Shown here: one piece after another, positions 1 through 11,480 of the stretch | Position numbering within the stretch: position 1 is the stretch's first letter | Layout: each line of letters opens with the position of its first letter | Origin: Tetrastigma voinierianum | Taxonomy: Eukaryota; Streptophyta; Magnoliopsida; Vitales; Vitaceae | Assembly: GCA_016808115.1 (NCBI GenBank) | Contig: JAEQBH010009425.1 | Coordinates: forward strand, 1-64,000 | DNA length: 64,000 nt | Direction: 5' to 3' | Program-made: the position numbers and the translations under genes | The notes under the pieces: model-generated | Seen by the model: only the letters and a program-made list of their open reading frames with translations | Databases searched by the model: none | What the model was told of the DNA's origin: nothing

Positions 1-1654
1 TACTTTGATCCTTTGCATTAGGCCCGGACTTTGGGGTAGTTTTGGTGGGAAACAAAGGGAATTTGGTAAAATGTCCTTGGGTAAATTGTAGCCATATCGA
101 TGAACTTGATGTTAGGTTTTGAATTTTCATCGAACCTCATAAGCAGTTATGGTTGTTTACTCGAAATGACCTAAGTTGAAAGTCACATCCGACGAGGTTT
201 GCGATTAGTCTGCCAGGCTAGGTCTGTTCGACTAGATACGTCGAATTTAGGCTCGTCGGTACAGGTCGACCGTAATGTCGAGGCCTTGACTTTGGGCGAC
301 CATAACTCTCGTCAAACTTAGGTCAATGCATTTTTTGGAGCTACATGGAAGCTCTTTAGTATAGAATCGACCATATGCACGTAAATGGCATATTGTGCTA
401 CGTATTTTTACGAGAAAAATTGATTGTTGCACTAATGTGCCCTAATCCTTGAGTATGGAGCGACATGTTGAATGAAATACATTTGTTTGTGTGTCATTGC
501 TTGATAATTGGGTGACATGTTATTGTATGTGAATGAGGCCATTACATGGCTTGTTGTAGGCTACTTGTGGACATAATATGTCACAATTATGCCTAGAGGT
601 TAAAGTAAGTCGTTAATTGATTGGTAACGCCTTGTGATGTCAACATGGGCGTATTTAGATGTGTTGACATGACGAATGAAAATTATTAAATGGTGGAAAT
701 GAGACATGTAATACTGTGGCATACCACTCATATGCACGATGACATCGTCGGAAGTCGGGTGTGGGAGCATAAAAGCGATTAATTCACCATTCTTGGTGAA
801 TGTGAGTGAGCTCAAAATGGGCCGGCGTCCGGTGTTATAAAATGAAATGAAAAAATATATATCGTGTGTTTAGGCGTGGCGAGATAGGGTAGATCCTCGG
901 GGTGAAAAGGCCCTGCAAATCTGCATCGCGGTTGGAGCATGATCACATACGGTGGCCCATAAAAATGTCGGAAGGCGTACGACGATCCTGCGGTGAGACC
1001 AAAAAAAATGACGTAGCTCAAATAAATAAACACACAAAATTTGATGAAATTCAAATGAGTATTGGAGGTCGGTCGATGAGTCGAAGAGTCTTTGGGTGGG
1101 CACAGTGTGGTTTTCACCTTGGCGTTGCATGTGTGAGGGAGTCGGTGAGGACTCAGTACATGGGACATGGTGGGTCGCATTTCATTCATGGCATGTAGAA
1201 TTCCATTCTAGGTTTGCATAATCTTGATTGGAATGTGCTTTCAACTGAGTGACATGACCGTGCATGTGTGGGAGGAGTAGCCTACATGGGGTTTACTCTA
1301 TTAGGCATTTGCTCACCCGAGTCATGGGATCCCCACTTTCGGGTATAGGTCGAGTGTAGGCGGGTGACACACATATGGGATGAATAGGACCATGACTTTG
1401 TTTTGTTTTGTTTTGTTTTTGTCTTGTATTATATTCGAGCAGAACAAAACACATGTACACCTTTTTGGTATCAAAGGGACTGTAAAGAGACTATGATTAT
1501 AATTACATCATATATCTTTGTATATTGTGAATTAAATATGTAGGAATGAGTCTTGATATATGAGACATGTGGAGTGTGATATTGGGGCTTTCGATATCCA
1601 CAAGTTTCCGTGAGTTGATGGGTTGTCAATGGGACCCCGGGATGGGGTGTCATA
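1..1654 (+). mobile_element. 5' LTR (3' part) of the Tekay-like element
   Basis: This stretch matches the 3' LTR from about 11105 to its end: shared blocks include the start region, the (T)GTTTTG-rich stretch near 1400/13130 and the ending GGGGTGTCA. The first roughly 775 bases of the LTR lie left of the window. It ends with TGTCATA at 1648-1654, where the 3' LTR has TGTCACA. It contains one copy of a roughly 550 bp block (about 345-860) that is present twice in the 3' LTR. Confidence 0.85.
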
Positions 1655-1656
1655 GT

Positions 1657-1669
1657 TTAATTATCGAGC
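1657..1669 (+). other. Degenerate primer-binding site, initiator-Met tRNA type
   Basis: Just after the 5' LTR end the sequence TTAATTATCGAGC followed by TTAGG resembles the common plant primer-binding site TGGTATCAGAGC with two substitutions and a small deletion. Position relative to the LTR supports the call; the match itself is weak. Confidence 0.4.
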
Positions 1670-2329
1670 TTAGGTACCACGAATACTTAGGATTCGATGG
1701 GGCACATGTTTAGATCATGAATTCATTATTGCACTTTGATGAATTGATATGTGATGCGTGCCCAGATTATATGAAATATATACATGAGAAATGGTATATG
1801 GAACACTAGGGTTAGAAAACATAACCTTAGGGGTTCGAAAAACAATAATGAACATGCAAATTTTGGAAATTGAATTGAAATTGTATTAGTGGTTAGTGAT
1901 TAGCACCACTAAGGAAACAGGTGATGAACGGGTTAGTTCATGATGGCTAAGTCTATTAGTGGTTGACGTGTGCACTACTAGTTAGACTGAGATAGAAATT
2001 TAATAACTCTGTTTCCGTTTGACATGTGTAGATGGCAAGTCGAGGGTAGGGACGTAGAGGTCGTCCATGAGGTGCTAGTCAGGCACCACCCATTTTTGAT
2101 TAGCATGCCTTTACGGAGGCCATGAGCGTTGCATTCACTAGTTTTGCACAGGCTAGTGCAGTTGGGGGTCAAGGAGGTCCGAGTAACCTCCAGAGGTTTA
2201 AGTCACATCACCTCAGGCATTCAGGAGATCAGATAATTGGCGAATAGTAGATTCGGCCCAGTTGAGAGATATTTGGGGCGTGGGAGATCACCTCCGTCTG
2301 ACGAATCGGACTAGCAGCATTCAATTAGA
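1670..2329 (+). other. Leader and gag N-terminal region of the Tekay-like element, no readable ORF
   Basis: This stretch lies between the primer-binding site and the recognisable gag capsid part. By position it should hold the untranslated leader and the gag start. I see no open frame longer than a few dozen codons and no confident start codon. Confidence 0.5.
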
Positions 2330-2900
2330 GGGTGAGTCCCAGTATGGTGGAATTTGGGTTGGACCTCACAGGGATATGGAGGCGATGACTTAGGAAGAGT
2401 TCATGTGAGCTCTTCCTTGGCGAGTATTTTCCGGTCCTTTGCTAGGCGTACAGGCCAGGGGAGTTCCTAGAGTTGAAATAGGGAATGATGACAGTGATGG
2501 AGTATGTGGCTAGGTTTCTTGAGTTGGCGAAACTGTGATGATTACGTGGCCACGGATATGGCGAGGTGAGAAGGTTTGAGGATGGTGTAAGTTGTCCATC
2601 AGGAGTGGATTGTAAGTTCCTCTACGGGATGAACTTCTATGGTCGGAACTGACTATGGCCATAGAGAGAGAGATAGAGGGGCCTTACGAAGCATCAAGAG
2701 ATCTGAGTCTTTGAGTGGCAAGAAGGAAGGAGGCCAGGTCTTCTTCTAGTTGAAGGCAAGGCTTCTAGTTCGGGAAGGATTTGGAGCCACGGCCAAACAA
2801 AACGAGGTCATTGGGTTCCCCCGATGGTAAGGACCGGGAGCGGTTGTTACTTTTGCCATCGGCGGACATATGAAGCGGATTACCCCGAAGGCCCGGGGAA
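2330..2900 (+). pseudogene. gag pseudogene of the Tekay-like element (retrotransposon gag domain plus zinc knuckle remnant)
   Basis: Gag forms the retrotransposon particle and binds its RNA. The capsid-type signature MTVMEYVARFLELA can be read at 2488-2529, preceded in another frame by EFLEL. A basic, serine-rich linker follows (2690-2780). A broken CCHC zinc knuckle starts CYFCH at 2845 and needs a frame change to reach the His-Met-Lys part. Several stops and frameshifts interrupt the region, so it cannot make a full protein. The C-terminal part runs up to the solo LTR insertion at 3159 and the protease continues at 6905, so gag and protease were contiguous before the insertion. Confidence 0.75.
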
Positions 2901-3153
2901 CTAGGGTCTCGGAAAGTGGAGTCCAGTCATCGAGTGGGACGGCGTGGATCTGATTTATTCCTCCGCCCAAATCTGAATTAGGAGAATCGTGTTAGTCAGG
3001 GGTGTTATGCAGGCACCTCCTCCTACCTGACAGGCCATTGAGGCCGGGGTATGGAGTCGGGGCGGGACGGGGCCCATGGGTGGGACATCGGGTATTCGAG
3101 AATAATACTGCGCCATCATCTTATCGGTGAGCTTGAAGATCGTCGGTATCTGA

Positions 3154-3158
3154 GTATG
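3154..3158 (+). repeat. Target site duplication GTATG, left copy
   Basis: GTATG directly precedes the LTR terminus TGTGACACC at 3159. The same five bases follow the other terminus at 6905-6909. Confidence 0.9.
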
Positions 3159-4859
3159 TGTGACACCAGGAATATACCTAGTAGTTTTCGGTTTTGTTTA
3201 GGGAGTGGTTGTAAGTATAATTTGATTGTTTCGTGAGTTAAATGCGAACCACGGAAGCAGAGACCGGAAAGTTACAAAACAGGACAAAATTGTTTGTCAG
3301 GGAACAGACATGGATTAAGAAGATTTGACTGAGGAAATGAAATAAAGGAAAATTTAATTATAAATAGAAGGAGTTTATGGGCTTAAAAGCAAATAAAGAA
3401 AGTGCTTAAAATGGGTTTTTATTTGGAGGGCCAAACATGGCCTTATGAAGTATAGGTTTAAAAGACCAGTTGGTCTCATTTGGAGGAGAAAAATCGTGAA
3501 GGAGGAGGAGAAGAGAAGAGGAAGAGGAACAAGATGGAGGAGCGAGATCAAACTGACAAGGTATGGAACTTGGGATTTTTGTATGGAAGCTGAACTTAAG
3601 TATGGTGTATGGATCTATGGAATTTTAAGGCTTTGTATGGTTAATAAGCATTTTGAAAGCTAGGGTTTTGATGAAGTACAACCTAACCTTGGATTTCTTG
3701 CAAATAGGGTTGATAGAAACCCCATATGGTCTGAATAAGTATACAAATCTATAGTTTGAGGATGGATTAATGTTAAATTGCAAGTAATTGAGTTAGGGTT
3801 TAGGAACAAACCTAACAAATCTTTAATATTTGGTTTTGTGTATGGGTTATAACCCATATTAGAATGGTATTGGGAGAAATTCATGGAAAGATTTTGAAAG
3901 AAGATAAGAAGTGAAAGAGGATTTGAGTAGAAAAGAGAGGTCAAGATGAATTTGGAGTGGTCTTGACATGTATATGGAATATAGAGTTAATATGGGTGTA
4001 AAATATGGAGAAAATGGGTGAAAAACACACATTACGGGCAATTTTCGTGACATGTCTGGTACACCTTGAACATGCCGGTACATCTTGTGTTACGGTCATT
4101 TTTGGCCCGACATGTAGTTTCGACCCGGGTTTTTCGTATTTTGCTTATGCTTGCTCATTTCTTATCAGAGATTTGAGTGATTCAAGTGGCGCTACGTAAA
4201 ATAGACTTCAAAGGAGAACAAGAAGAATTAAAGAATAGGCATCATAAAAATTATGATCCTAAGTGGCCTAAAAATTCACTCAAAGTGGGGCCATGTAGAG
4301 CGAATTCTGGTTCCAGCTTTGAACATAAATTAATTAGGGTTGTTTCGGACGTAACTTGAGTTTGATTACTCGAGATTGGGTGATTCAGTTGGAATAGAAC
4401 CCTTAGCACCTTATCTTTAAAAAGAATACAATGACCTAGAGTCAAACATGAAGTTAGGATCCGGAAGATTAGTAATACCAACTGTTCTAGTGTCAAGATT
4501 AAGCCAGGCTATTTTGGCATGAAAATGCCATAACTTTAATTTGGATGATCAATTGGATTAATTCCATACAAGTAAAGTAGATACATAGAGGAATAAGAAT
4601 ATATGAATGAGTGTGATTCCACATATCATACTTCACAAGAATATGAAGTGCCATATGTAATAGGCATGAAACAAGGAAAATGTAGAAAATGAAAATGTGA
4701 GAGATGTGTTCATGAAACATGAAAATGATTATGGAAAATGAAAATGAAAATGAATTGAAACATGATTGAACATGTGCGAGGCATATGTCATGAACACATA
4801 ATGTGGTTAAGTGATATATTATTATTATCACATATAAGCGATATTAACAAATGAAAGCA

Positions 4860-5010
4860 GTATACGTAAATGAGCATGAATGAGTACATGAATGGTATAG
4901 GAATGAGTATACGTGAGTGAATACATGAATGAGTATACATAAATGAGTATCATTGAATGAGTATATAAGCAGTATACGTAAATGAGTATATGAAATGTGT
5001 ACATAGATTG
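4860..5010. repeat. Short degenerate repeats of ATGAGTATAC type in solo LTR B copy 1
   Basis: The words GAATGAGTATAC, AAATGAGTAT and AGCAGTATACG recur with spacing of about 12-25 bases. The reverse complement pattern (TATACTCATTCATG) recurs at 47400-47580 in the other copy, so it is an ancestral part of this LTR family. Confidence 0.7.
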
Positions 5011-5085
5011 GAGTATATCTTTGAAAGATGTCTGAGAAGTGATATTAGGTGAAATGCGATTGTGATCGGTTATAGATACTGTTGT

Positions 5086-5088
<3 letters not shown>

Positions 5089-5133
<45 letters not shown>

Positions 5134-5144
5134 TATATATATAT
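5089..5144. repeat. AT microsatellite
   Basis: An uninterrupted (AT)n run covers 5089-5131, then AG and a further short TA run to 5144. The homologous position in the other family B LTR (47152-47205) also holds an AT run. Confidence 0.97.
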
Positions 5145-5279
5145 TGATTTGAATGATTGTTATTGAAATGCTTCTGTCACACGTATGCATGTGCATGTAT
5201 TTGAGCGATAAAGCGAAATTCTTGCATAAAAAGTAAATTGATTTAAATGTATCATTGAATGGCCAAGCGTAGCCAGGAT

Positions 5280-5740
5280 TCTGACTAGATTAAAATCATG
5301 AATTAGCGTATTGTCTAATGCGAAATCACATTGCTAATGAATGACATACGGGGCAGGGACTACAGTGAATGTGTGTCGTGAATGTCGGCTTCTATAGCCA
5401 TATGTGAGGCGATAGTTGAATGCGAAATCACATTGCTAATGAATGACAAGCCGGCGGGTTCCCAGTGAATGCGTAAGTGAATGTAGGCTTCTATAGCCAT
5501 ATGTGGGGCGATAATGGTGAATGCGAGGAAATCACATTTGCTGCTGAATGACCAAACGGGGCGGGATTTCCGAGTGAATGCGTAGGTGAATGTCAGACCC
5601 TCTATAGCCATATGTGAGACGGTAATAATTGAGTGTGAAATCCGCATTTATGCGAATGAAGCGGGCGAGGATTCCCAGTGAATGCGTCGTGAATGTTGAC
5701 TACTATAGCTATATGTGAAATCACAAACCGATAATGAAAA
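5280..5740. repeat. Tandem repeat of about 105 bp in solo LTR B copy 1, four units
   Basis: The anchor CTATAGCCATATGTG or a close variant occurs at about 5392, 5491, 5602 and 5703. Each unit also carries GTGAATGCG and AAATCACATT words. The same units appear inverted at 46590-46980. Confidence 0.85.
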
Positions 5741-6904
5741 ATGACATTAAAAAATTGTATTGTTTAAGTATCTTTTTACATTACGGACATAGTAAAAGGC
5801 ATCATTTTGTAAATGCATTTTTGTTGAATGTAAATGTTAAGGTCTTTTGAAATTATAAGTGTTTATGGGATTGCCCAGAAAGAAGTGCTTTCGCGTAATT
5901 AAAGTCTAAATGGAATAACATAAACAAATGTTTTGGAAAGATAATTGAAAATGTCGAATTAAGCCAGGACTCCGGCTTAGATCCATGGCCCGGAATTAGT
6001 CGAATTGGTCGCGACACTTTTGAAAAGAAAAATTTAATAGGCAAGGAAAATAAATGTTTTGATTGAAAGCGAGTCGAATGTAGAGATCCGACTTGGATCA
6101 TGGCCAAGTCAAGTAGGGGATTCGAATTCATAACACTGAAAATGAAAATTAATAAAGCGAAAACTAAAGGATTTATGGGCATCCCGGATCACGAAATGTA
6201 ATTTACAAAGGAGTTGATTAATGGCTTGGTAGTGATAATGATAAGAGTCTAATATGAATTGAGTATTAGTCGATTATTGATATGTATTTAATATGACTTG
6301 ATATGTTTCGATTTACCATTGTATAAGTATGAGTTTGTTTTGAATATGATCTAATATGACATACATGTAGAAGATATGAATTGAAAACTTGTAAAAGACA
6401 TGATACATGGAAGTAATACGAATAAGATAATGATATGGAATCTGAAAAGGGCAAAATCTGCATGTATAAAATGAGATGAGTTAGAAGTCACATAGAATAG
6501 ACTTGATATATGCATAAGTAAAGTAAAAGATAGTGATGGCGATTATTGTTATTGGTCGTTCTTGTCTATATGTTCCCAACTAAGCGTAAAAACAGCACGG
6601 GTCATTCAATCAGGTGTAGGTCTTGAGAGAAATAAAGGACGGGACATTCCACACAGATGTCTCGAGTGTTTATTTTAGATATGAATTTTGTATAAGTAAA
6701 TGAGACTTAGTAATATGTGTACTAAACTTTAATGGATACCACTCGGGGTGGTAGTTCATTAGTAAATGTAAATGATTATTTAGTTATGAAAAATATTGTT
6801 TGTATAAAAAAAAAAAAAAACAGGTAGAAGTCCCGATTGTATGGTTTCGCACCCCGGCTTAGGTTCGAACCATGTCGGGTTGGACCGAGAATCGGGTTGT
6901 GACA

Positions 6905-6909
6905 GTATG
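6905..6909 (+). repeat. Target site duplication GTATG, right copy
   Basis: These five bases match 3154-3158 and directly follow the LTR end TGTGACA at 6898-6904. Confidence 0.9.
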
Positions 6910-7400
6910 TTTATGTTATCTCGCCTATGGGCTAGAGTATTATTTGATTATGGTGCATCACATTAATTCATCACTGCATCATGTGTGAGAGAATCAAGTG
7001 AGGTCGAGACCTCGGGAGAAGCTCCCCAGATGCGGAGTTCTCCCATTGTGTGGACTAAAGTAGTGTGGATCCGATACGTCGGTTGCGAGTTAGATATCTC
7101 TCGTTATACTCATAGTGGACCCGAGGGTAATGGACATGTCGAGTTTAATGTCATCCTCGAATGGACTCCGGTTGATCTACATACCGAGTCATATCGATCA
7201 GGAGAGCGTAGCGGTTACCGCTTACAATACGTGACTCCGCACTGTTACTTCGGGGACAAACACGATGCTTGCCCCGCATCGCGGTACAACCTGTATTGGC
7301 ACCTGACATTGATGCGTCACACTAAGCCTACCTCTAGAGGACAAGGTGAGACAGACTCGATCTCCTCGTAGTCCGCGAGTGTGAGTGATGTTTTTCCGAT
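6905..7400 (+). pseudogene. Retropepsin-like aspartic protease pseudogene of the Tekay-like element
   Basis: The protease cleaves the Gag-Pol polyprotein. The active-site strand reads VLFDYGASH at 6937-6963. Family members normally have D-S/T-G-A, so the second catalytic-loop residue is Tyr here. The frame then shifts after CATCAC and continues towards a stretch beginning RESSEVET at 6988. It follows the solo LTR immediately, showing that the insertion hit the gag-protease junction. Frameshifts, stops and the altered active site make it non-functional. Confidence 0.75.
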
Positions 7401-7539
7401 GAGTCGCTTCTAATTACCTCCCGTAGAGGATGTAGACTTTCATTTCAGTTACACCGGGCATCGCCGCCCATCTCTATGACTCCGCATAGAATGGCACCCG
7501 CCAGCCGCAAGAACTCAAGGTCCAGATACAGAGGCCGGG

Positions 7540-8000
7540 CTGACAAGGATTCATTAGAACGAAAGTGACCTCACCATTGGCGCTCGTTTTTGCTCGCGTT
7601 AAGAAAGACAAGACCCTTCGACCGTATCGACTAATGACATTGAACAAGGTTACGATCAAGAATTTGTATTCATTACCGAGGATTGATGATTTATTTGATC
7701 ATTTGAGAGGGGCGAGAGTCTACTCCAAGATAGACCTTCACACCGATTACCATCAGTTGAGAGTTAGGGAGGTGAATATCCCTGCAAGACGTCAGATTTG
7801 CAGATGTGCACTTTGAATTACTCGTGATGCCTTCTGATCGGGACGCATCGCGCTTAGTGGCCTTCATGGATCTCATGCATAGGCATTCCAACCATATCCG
7901 ATCGCTTGTCGGGTCTTTATGGACTATACATTTGATATACTCCCGTCTGGAGTGAGGAGCATGAAGATCATTTAAGGGTCGCTCTATTACCTTTGGAGAC
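7540..8000 (+). pseudogene. Reverse transcriptase pseudogene (palm and fingers) of the Tekay-like element
   Basis: RT copies the element RNA into DNA. The frame at 7565-7816 contains LNKVTIKN, then SKIDLHTDYHQLRV, which holds the first catalytic Asp. The expected second motif (Y/F-M-D-D) is represented at about 7920 by FMDYTFDIL, where the second Asp is Tyr. A further block EEHEDHLRVAL is readable at 7954-7986. Several frame changes separate these blocks. Loss of the second Asp alone would abolish activity in this family. Confidence 0.85.
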
Positions 8001-8049
8001 CATCACCAGCAAGTTCGCAAGTGCAAGTTTGACTTTACCGAGGTGAGAT

Positions 8050-8680
8050 TCTCGGGCACGTAGCGTCGCCTTCAGCTTCGCCAACGGACCCCAGAAGGTC
8101 GAGGCCGTGATGAGAGTCGAGTATGCACAAAGCCGCCTAGATACGTAGTTTCTTGGGATTGACAAGGTACTACAGGAGGTCCATCGAGGATTTCTCTCGA
8201 CTAGCAGCACTTATGACGAGACTAACCAGGAAGGAGGTCAAGTTCGAGTGGAATGACTGGTGCGAGAAGGCATTCCAGGAATTGAAGAGGAGGCTTACTT
8301 CAGCTCCTATTCTGATAGTCCCGAAAGGTGTTGCAGGCACACAAAGCAGGTCAGGACGCCGAAGGCCCGACCGACGCCAGACGATGCAAACTCGAAGGGT
8401 AGTAGCTACGGTTCTCGGGCACAAGAATCATGAGCGTAACTACCCCACACACGATTACGGAGTTGGCGCTCATAGTCTTTGCCTTGAAGATTCGCGCCAC
8501 TACCTATAATGATGAATAGTTTGCAAGTATTTGCACCATAAAAGTCTCGAGGTACATTCACGCAGCTGGGACCTCATGAGGCACCAGTGGATGGAGTTCT
8601 CAAGGATTACGACTTCACTTTGCATTACCACCGTAAGGCAAATGTGGTGGTCGATGCACCCGCCTGGTCACTGGGACAAG
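8050..8680 (+). pseudogene. RT thumb and RNase H pseudogene of the Tekay-like element
   Basis: RNase H removes the RNA strand during reverse transcription. At 8153 a frame reads GLTRYYRRSIEDFSRLA, the conserved RT connection segment, followed by KAFQELKRRLTSAP. RNase H remnants follow: NYPTHD near 8440 and KDYDFTLHYHRKANVVVDA at about 8605-8660, with DA corresponding to the end of the DALSR motif. Multiple frameshifts are present. Confidence 0.8.
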
Positions 8681-9039
8681 CAAGATAGCTTCCTCGAACG
8701 GCATGCTTAAGATCGTGGATAGTTAGGACCATGATGGGCCGAAAGTGTGCTCGGGGTACTGGGAGTTTCAGAGCTACGCCGGTCCCTACCGGAAAGGCAG
8801 TGATCGAGTCCCCGCGGGGCGACATGTAGATAGTGTCCATCGTGGACCAGTAAGGCTAGGGTGCAGTGACGAAGGTCGGGCCATTCACTGACGGTGGTCT
8901 TCGATTTGTAGGATGGGTAGTGGTTCCCGCTTGACTGATCGAAGAGAGGAGATCCCCAGTGGAGTTCCATCAAGCCCCGATTCGCCATCCGTGTGGCACC
9001 GAAGATACCGTGATCTCGTCGCGCATCATCTGAGCTGAT

Positions 9040-9650
9040 TTCTCACACACGTCTGGGGACTTTGTTCGACGATGCCTCACGTGTCAACAGGTTAAGGCTG
9101 AGCACCAAAAGCCAACAGGGTTACTCCAACCATTAGAGGTGGCTGAGTGGAAGTGAGAGCACGTCATGATGGATTTTATGACCCACTTGCCACAAACACC
9201 GCGAAGACATGATGTCAGAGGTGATAGTGGACCTAAATACAGCCCAAGACATTTTTGCACTCTCGGCAGATGTCCTTCACATCGAGGAATTCCCGCCGGC
9301 TGTATATTCTATGGGACGGTCTCGTACCTACATGGAGTGCTGTCCATAGTGTCGACAGAGATCCCGTGTTTACGACACACTTTCGGGAAGAGCCTGTAAG
9401 GCCATAAATAATGGGGCTGACTATGAGCACTGCATTTCATCCTCGCATTTATGGTTAGCCTGGAGGACCATACGTATTTTAGAGGACATGTTATGAAGAT
9501 GCTGGCCCCGGATCATAAGGCAGTAGCTAGGAGGAGCACTTACCTCTATGGAATTCCTCACGACAACAACACTATATCGCGAGTATATAGATGGCACCCT
9601 ATGAGGCTTTTTGTATGGAGGCCATGCGATCACCTATTTTCTAGATAAAG
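9040..9650 (+). pseudogene. Integrase pseudogene of the Tekay-like element
   Basis: Integrase inserts the DNA copy into the genome. The zinc-binding CC part reads RRCLTCQQVKAEHQ at 9066-9107, then LLQPLEVAEWK leads to DFMTHLPQTPR (about 9171-9204), which holds the first catalytic Asp. VDRDPVFTTHF near 9350 corresponds to the second Asp region. RTIRILEDML near 9465 matches the helix after the catalytic Glu, but the Glu position is not preserved. EFLTTTTLYREYIDG at 9550 is a shifted version of the conserved EFAYNN region. Non-functional through many indels. Confidence 0.8.
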
Positions 9651-9990
9651 GGAGAGGAGCTCCATCATCGGGTCCGTATCTCGATTAGGAGAGATTGACC
9701 TCTGAGAAGGTGGGTTTGATATGGCAAATGTTCTTCTCATCGTCAGAGTTGGTAGAAGAGCTAAGCCAACAAACGACGGCGACTCCTAGAGTTCACGCCT
9801 TCTCAAGGTGAAGCCTAAGAGAGGAGTGGTCGTGTTCTAAGAAGCTGGGAATCTTTCTCCGAGGCTTCATTCCGCCCTTCGAGATATCGTAGGGTGGGCA
9901 CAAGAAGGCACTCTTGAATAACACGCTTAGTATGTCTGTGTTCATGAGGTGTTCCACGCTCCATGCTCCAAGGCATCACTTAGATCCAGC
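9651..9990 (+). other. Integrase C-terminal region of the Tekay-like element, heavily decayed
   Basis: By position this joins the integrase core to the chromodomain. A remnant of the integrase C-terminal module is probably present, but no frame stays open long enough to confirm it. Confidence 0.4.
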
Positions 9991-10188
9991 TCACGTAGTG
10001 GATCGAGGAGAGATTATCAGTTAACACAGATGGACCTTCGAGTGGTGGACCAAGGCATCATGAATAAATGGATCGCTTGGCGACGCAAGATCGTGAGGCT
10101 AGTGAAAGTGCTGTGGCAACACCGTGGAGTGGAGGAGGTAACGTGGGCGCGAGGACACGATGCGGGCCACCTATCCCTTCTTATTTAG
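9990..10188 (+). pseudogene. Chromodomain remnant at the integrase C-terminus
   Basis: In chromoviruses this domain reads histone marks and guides insertion into heterochromatin. The frame in 9949-10188 contains VKVLWQHRGVEEVTW, the typical strand and Glu-x-x-Thr-Trp core, and ends GHLSLLI, which matches the usual Tyr-Pro-x-Leu-Phe ending at the same place. This assigns the element to the chromoviruses. The frame is open here but upstream sequence is shifted. Confidence 0.75.
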
Positions 10189-10317
10189 GGACAAAGGTAC
10201 GAAGTTTGAATGCTTTTTTTAGTAATTAAATGACTAGTTTACATGTACGAGATAAGTAATATTATCATAGAGAGCATGCAAGTGATGTACTGCATGGAAT
10301 TTTTAGATGAAATTTTT

Positions 10318-10328
10318 AAGGGGGAAGA
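10318..10328 (+). other. Polypurine tract of the Tekay-like element
   Basis: AAGGGGAAGAA directly precedes the TG that begins the 3' LTR at 10330. Position and purine content match the plus-strand primer site of LTR retrotransposons. Confidence 0.8.
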
Positions 10329-10554
10329 ATGTAAACCCGAGAAAATTCACCTTTCTCGAGAAAGTGGTAAAAAGGTAATTTCAAATGGGAAAATTTGAAG
10401 TTTTTCTAGATCTCGATGAATCGACTTCACCATTGAATCGCCTCGAGAACATACTTACCTAGTTGAATTTCGTCGGATTCCAAGATAGTCGGTGATCCTC
10501 GCTGCTTTTTCGAGAGGCACCAAGGGTAACCCAGTGACACTCGACACTTGTTCG

Positions 10555-10573
10555 ATGGCTCACAATGAGCCAT
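10555..10573. repeat. Palindrome ATGGCTC-N5-GAGCCAT in LTR U3
   Basis: Perfect 7 bp arms separated by ACAAT, about 215 bp upstream of the LTR TATA box. A closely similar palindrome is present at 19198-19218 in the LTR nested in the copia element. Confidence 0.8.
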
Positions 10574-10787
10574 GTGTCAAATGGAGAGATAAGTCAAAAG
10601 TCCGGGCTGAAAGTGGCCATGTGTCACAACCGACAGGACGAACCAAAGTTTTCCGATACCGATACGGAAATCCAAAAAGTTAACCAATCATGAGGTGACA
10701 TGGTAAGATTTGAGGCCTCTCACTTGACTTTTGAACCAAAACAAATTCATGTGGAAGGAAAAAAGAAAGGAAAGGAGAGAAAGAGTG

Positions 10788-10796
10788 TTATATAGG
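10788..10796 (+). promoter_or_regulatory. Probable LTR TATA box
   Basis: TTATATAGG follows a purine-rich stretch within the 3' LTR at a position typical of the U3/R border. The corresponding part of the 5' LTR is outside the window. Confidence 0.55.
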
Positions 10797-11480
10797 TTCC
10801 AACTTCTTTCTACGATCTACATATTTCGGTGGGTCAGTTTTCATCGTGCCAAGAACTAAAGATCATCTTCTATTAAAGGCTACGTAGTAGTACCCGAAAA
10901 ACACGAGATTTCTTCGAGGATTCAAGTAAAGAGTTCTGGGAACATGGGCTTGTGGCTTGCGTATGTCCACGAGACTTCCTAGAGCAACTTCTACTCTTCA
11001 AGAAGTAGTTCTTCTCCTACTTTGGTTATTTTCTACCTTAAGGGCTGTGTGGTTGTGTCTTGCCCCAAGGGGGATGTTTGGTTGCATTTTGAACTATGGG
11101 AAGCTGCCCTATTTTGATCCTATGCATTAGCCACTTAGACTGGTTTTCTAAAGGAACAAAGGGAATTTGGTCGTGTGTCTTCTGCAAATTGTAGCCACAT
11201 CAGTGAATTTGATGTTAGACTTTTGAATTACCAAAATTGGACCTCTATAGCCCAAGTTATGGTCCGTTTACTCGGAACGACCTAAGTGGAAAGTCTATCC
11301 GGCTAGGTTTGCTCGACTAGGCTCACTGGGCTAGTCCGGTCTCGGATAAAGTCCGTCTCGACCGGGTCCGCCCGCCGTCCGTCCGGCCAGGTGAAAGTCC
11401 TGTCCTACTGGCTCCAACTATTCATGAGGCTTCCAACTGGGACGCACTATAACTTTCTCGTCCTAACCCGATTGAAACAT

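Larger units (their letters stand above)
3159..6904 (-). mobile_element. Solo LTR (family B, Ty3/gypsy-like), copy 1, inserted in the Tekay element
   Basis: The segment begins TGTGACACC and ends GGTTGTGACA, and is flanked by a perfect 5 bp duplication (GTATG). It has no internal coding region, so it is a solo LTR of 3746 bp. It is the reverse complement, diverged, of 45389-49249. The minus-strand start TGTCACAACCCGATTC corresponds to TGTCACGCCCCGATTC at 45389. Inside it are an AT microsatellite, roughly 105 bp tandem repeats and short TGAGTATAC-type repeats. Solo LTRs arise by recombination between the two LTRs of a full element. Confidence 0.93.

Noticed and set aside
812..1198. Overlapping frames on both strands of about 100-125 codons
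   Set aside because: They lie inside the Tekay LTR, are not shared in frame with the other LTR copy, and match no known domain.
4828..5196. Open frames rich in Ile-Tyr repeats here and at 15213-15458 and 32615-32932
   Set aside because: They are translations of AT microsatellites and have no coding meaning.
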